Shown one piece after another: positions 60,601-64,000 of a stretch of 64,000 nucleotides of DNA (the stretch's first letter is position 1; the number at the start of each line of letters is the position of its first letter). The notes under the pieces are model-generated. The model searched no databases. It had not been told where the DNA came from and saw only the letters and a program-made list of their open reading frames with translations. The stretch comes from Cymbidium sinense (taxonomy: Eukaryota; Streptophyta; Magnoliopsida; Asparagales; Orchidaceae), in the NCBI GenBank assembly GCA_021442155.1, contig CM038221.1:45145648-45209647 (forward strand), in the 5' to 3' direction. The translations under genes were made by a program, and so were the position numbers.

Positions 60601-63600
60601 GAAAGAAAGAAAGGCTACACTAAACATGACTTTATAATCGATCACATGCAAGATTATAGTTAAAATATAAGAATAGAACACTTTCAAATTTGATTTTGCA
60701 TTTATAAGTTTTGAAAATAATTTGGATTTAGTAGTGATAATAACCACTCATATTTTACTTTAGCCAACACATGCACATTTTACATAAAGTAAATAATTTT
60801 CATTTTAAAATTTGAAACATGAAATTATGAATGCATGAATCACATGGCATACAACTTAACATGTTGGGAAAGATCCAAAATAATGATAGCATATGAATAG
60901 ACTCACTTTACTTAAATCCTAAAGACATTCTTAAAGAATAAGAAAATTTAGAATAAATCAAAGTGAATTTGAAAATAATTTTTTTTTAGTTTGAAGTTTG
61001 ATTTAATTTTGAAAAGGTGAGATGATTTTACTATTCTTAACTCATTCCCACATGTGTTTTGTATTTTTGTTTAATTTTTAGATAATTAAATCCTTTTTTA
61101 AGCATTGATTAGGTTAACGTATGAATTAAGTGGCTTAATTAACCCTTACATACAACACCTTAGAAAAATTAACTAAGTAATTATGAGCCAATGAGATGAC
61201 TTGAAACCCAAAAGGTATTTAAATTTTCAATGCACCTAATAATGAAAAGGCCTAATGCAATTTGGCTCACAATTAAAAGTTAATTAAGCTAAGGGGTTTA
61301 GCTTAAGTACTTTTAAAACACCCTTTCAAACTTATGAAAGGGATTTTAACTTCTTTAATCAAAACTTATGCTATTAAACACCTAAGCATCTACTCAAGGT
61401 AGATTAATTAAGTTCTGGAACTTTTTAGAATTTTTGAAAATTGATGAAAGGGGTGATTAATGAATTAACCCTTAATTAAGAGGGGATTAAGGAGACAAAA
61501 GGGGGTTTAGAGAATATCTTAGGGGAAATGCCCCAAAATTATTCCATAAAACCCCTAATCATTGGGTCTGATCTTAATCAATTCTAATCATAGAGTAAAT
61601 ATACTAATTGCATCTTAATTACCCTTAATTACATGAAAGGGGTAATTAGGGAATGAAATAGCAATTTCCCCAATTAAGCCCTTAATAAATCTCAAGAAAA
61701 TTAGGGGAGGTAGAGGTCATCCCCTAAAATGAACCCTAAAAATTTGAGATCAATTGATGACCTAATTAAAGAATAATTAGCTAATTAAAATTCCTAAATA
61801 AACCCAAATTTAGAGAAAAGGGTAATTCAAAATACTTTGAAATCATTTTTAAAATATTATAGATGAAATTATATTTCCATAGCATTTCTTCTTTATTTTC
61901 TATTTTCTATGAAGAGTTATAAATTTTAGAAGTTCTGGATTAATTAGAATTAATTAAAAATAACTAATAATACTCACTAACACGCGCGGTGGAGCGCTTT
62001 ACGCATCATGCTATGAGCCACCACTTAAGCAACACATCAAAAGGCGGTGTGCACAATCATCTCTATGGTTCAATCAAAGATCAGACGGCCAGAGATCTCC
62101 CTGTGGTTTATAAAATGAATAAGTATATAAATGTGAATAATCTCAATCGTCCATCCAAACTGTGCGGATGGATGGCTAGAGATTCATCCTTGCCAAAGCT
62201 CAAGGGGAATGAGATCTATCCTCCTTGATCTAAAGATCCAAGCTTGAGCTCAAATTAGTCAAAATTTACCCACACCATCTAAAATAATCAATTCCAATGA
62301 TCCATGAAATTAAAGTTCACTTCAAAGGACCAACACCATGAGAATTAAGCTCAAAATCACTAACCTCCAAGAGAGATCACCATGCTCGACTCTGAGGAGA
62401 TGCTTTGAGAAAGCCTTGAAGTTTTGAGCAGAGGTTGAGTGTGAGCTCATGGACCAACTCTCCTCAATCCTTTGCGCTTTGATCAATTGATCTCCCTTGC
62501 CTTTAGAACTTGAGAGAGCTTAGAAATCAACTTGACCCTCTGAAGAGTGTGTGCAATGGATTAATTTGAGTGGGAAGAAATTGGCTCTTCAATGGACCTC
62601 CCTATTTTCAAGTGGAAAATCGAAGATGGAAAAATTCTCTGAAGCTTAGGATCACTTGCAAATGGCTCTTAACTCTTACTAGGTCAATCGAGAGATAAAT
62701 GGTAAATTGTGGGAGTATATCTCCCCCTTGAAGGATCGAACGATCGATAATGTCCATGCTATTTTGATCCAATTGAGCATATGGAGTGAGCTATTTTGAG
62801 TGCACATGGTGGTTTGGCCAGGGAGTGGAATGCCAACTCCCATGTGCTTGAATTGAGCAGAGGGAGTTTAAATTTTCAATTTTGCTAAGGGTCTGGTCCA
62901 TGCCAAATGGCTGACCCCAAACCCATTGCGTTGGTGCACCACTCATCACTAAGTCCTTGAACTTTTAGAAAGCCTCAAGTGATTGTGAAGAGTATGACCA
63001 AAATACCCATGGCTAAAGCCAAAATTTGTTCTATGTTCTAGGGTAGAATGGTCATTTTACTATTTTTTCACTTTGGGTATGTTTGGTATGTGGAGAAAAT
63101 AGTTTGGCCAAGTTTCATTGGATTTGGAATCCATTTGATAGGTTTGGCTCATGTTGACCCATTTAGTCAAAATGGGTCAAGGGTCAAGTTGACCAATTGG
63201 TCAAATTGGGTCAAACCAAGGGTGGGTCAAGTTCATATGACCATTTGAAATGTTTTGCCTTTGGTTTGGTTCAATTTGGTATAGATTTGATTTTGGCTCA
63301 TATGACTTCATTTAGATCAAATGGGTCAAGTTGACCATTTGACCCATTTTAGGTCAAGGGTTTTAGATTAGGTTAGTCATGGAGTGATTGGTATCTTGTT
63401 TCCAATCAATTTGGTTAAGTTGTTTTGGTTCAACATGACCTTTAGTCATGTCTAAGGTCACTAGGTTGGTCTAGTTAATTGAGGCTTTGGTCAAGTTCAC
63501 AAGTGATTTGGGATGGACTTGACCCATTTTTCAATCAATTTGCTTACAAATAAAATTTGGGTCAATCATTAGGCTCAAATGTTGCTTTAAGTTCAAAACA

Positions 63601-64000
63601 TAAGTCATGTGAACTTAGATCAATGGTTTCAATCAATTTGGCCTATGGATTTTTTCATTTTAGGTAAAGTGTTGACTTGGTCAACCCTTAGGTTTGACTT
63701 GGTTTGACCCAATTTGATTGATTGATCATCCCATGATGTTTGTTGATTATGATGAGAGGGATATATGAGTTTGGTTCAATCCAATTTGGTTAGGATCAAA
63801 AGTTGGCTCATAATACTTTAGGTCACTTTGGATCAAGTGAGCCTAAGTGGGTCAAATGGCTTGGTCAAAGCTTGATTTGAAGTTGATTGATCTTGTACAT
63901 GGACTTATGATTGAAATATAAATCCATTTACAAGTGGTTTGAAGTCAAATGGATTTTGATCCATTTGAAAATTTCATATTCAAAGGAAGAATATGAAGGG
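57628..64000 (-). mobile_element. Element 5: family B LTR, minus strand, runs off the window
   Basis: On the minus strand this ends aatttattaaccaaca, an ACA end as expected for an LTR 3' terminus, exactly where the element 4 LTR is broken. Reading rightwards it is the reverse of about 43,400 back to 36,360: landmarks are the gggagtcacc motif (57,647), ataagggtagagctc-type phrases (59,130), the 60,290-60,400 block and the ttgaccaattggtcaa palindrome (63,190). It is either the 3' LTR of a minus-strand element or a solo LTR; the other end is not in the window. The expected target duplication is the bases just before 57,628 (gccct). No gene is inside. Confidence 0.8.

Overview
The window is repeat-filled, A+T-rich nuclear DNA of a flowering plant. 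I find no intact host gene. Almost everything belongs to large, decayed Ty3/gypsy LTR retrotransposons of the Tat/Ogre type. The evidence is a polyprotein order of gag, protease, RT, RNase H, second RNase H, integrase; a tRNA-Arg type primer site; very long LTRs; and long, repeat-rich untranslated regions. Two subfamilies are present. I call them A (LTR about 4.7 kb) and B (LTR about 8 kb). The only host sequences are broken fragments of a bZIP factor, an NADP-malic enzyme and a PPR protein, all lying inside family A LTRs.

Layout. 1-10084: element 1 (family A, + strand, left end outside the window): scraps of gag and pol, a 3' untranslated region, and a 3' LTR from 5421 that carries the bZIP and malic enzyme fragments. 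10085-10223: a small minus-strand piece of the LTR of element 3. 10224-25109: element 2 (family A, + strand), with both LTRs but almost no pol. 25110-35188: element 3 (family A, minus strand): its 3' LTR with the PPR fragment, its 3' untranslated region, and a nearly complete but mutated pol. 35189-57627: element 4 (family B, + strand): 5' LTR, primer site, an array of hairpins, gag-pro-RT-RNase H-integrase remnants, a 3' untranslated region and the start of its 3' LTR. 57628-64000: element 5, a family B LTR in minus orientation, running off the window.

Nesting. Element 3 is the oldest visible layer. Element 2 sits inside the LTR of element 3: the LTR sequence breaks at 25110 and resumes at 10223, with 5-base flanks ATGGG and ACGGG. 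Element 1 ends in the same LTR at 10084. Element 4 cuts the protease side of the element 3 coding region at 35189. Element 5 cuts the 3' LTR of element 4 at 57628. The inverted repeats seen around 25.1 kb and 57.6 kb follow from these head-on insertions.

The least ordinary signals are three. First, about 25 short stem-loops follow the primer site of element 4, with paired base changes that keep the stems. Second, palindromic hairpins followed by T-runs recur in family A 3' regions. Third, different LTR copies of one family carry different host gene fragments, all in sense orientation. All comparisons were made by eye, so repeat boundaries are approximate unless single bases are given.
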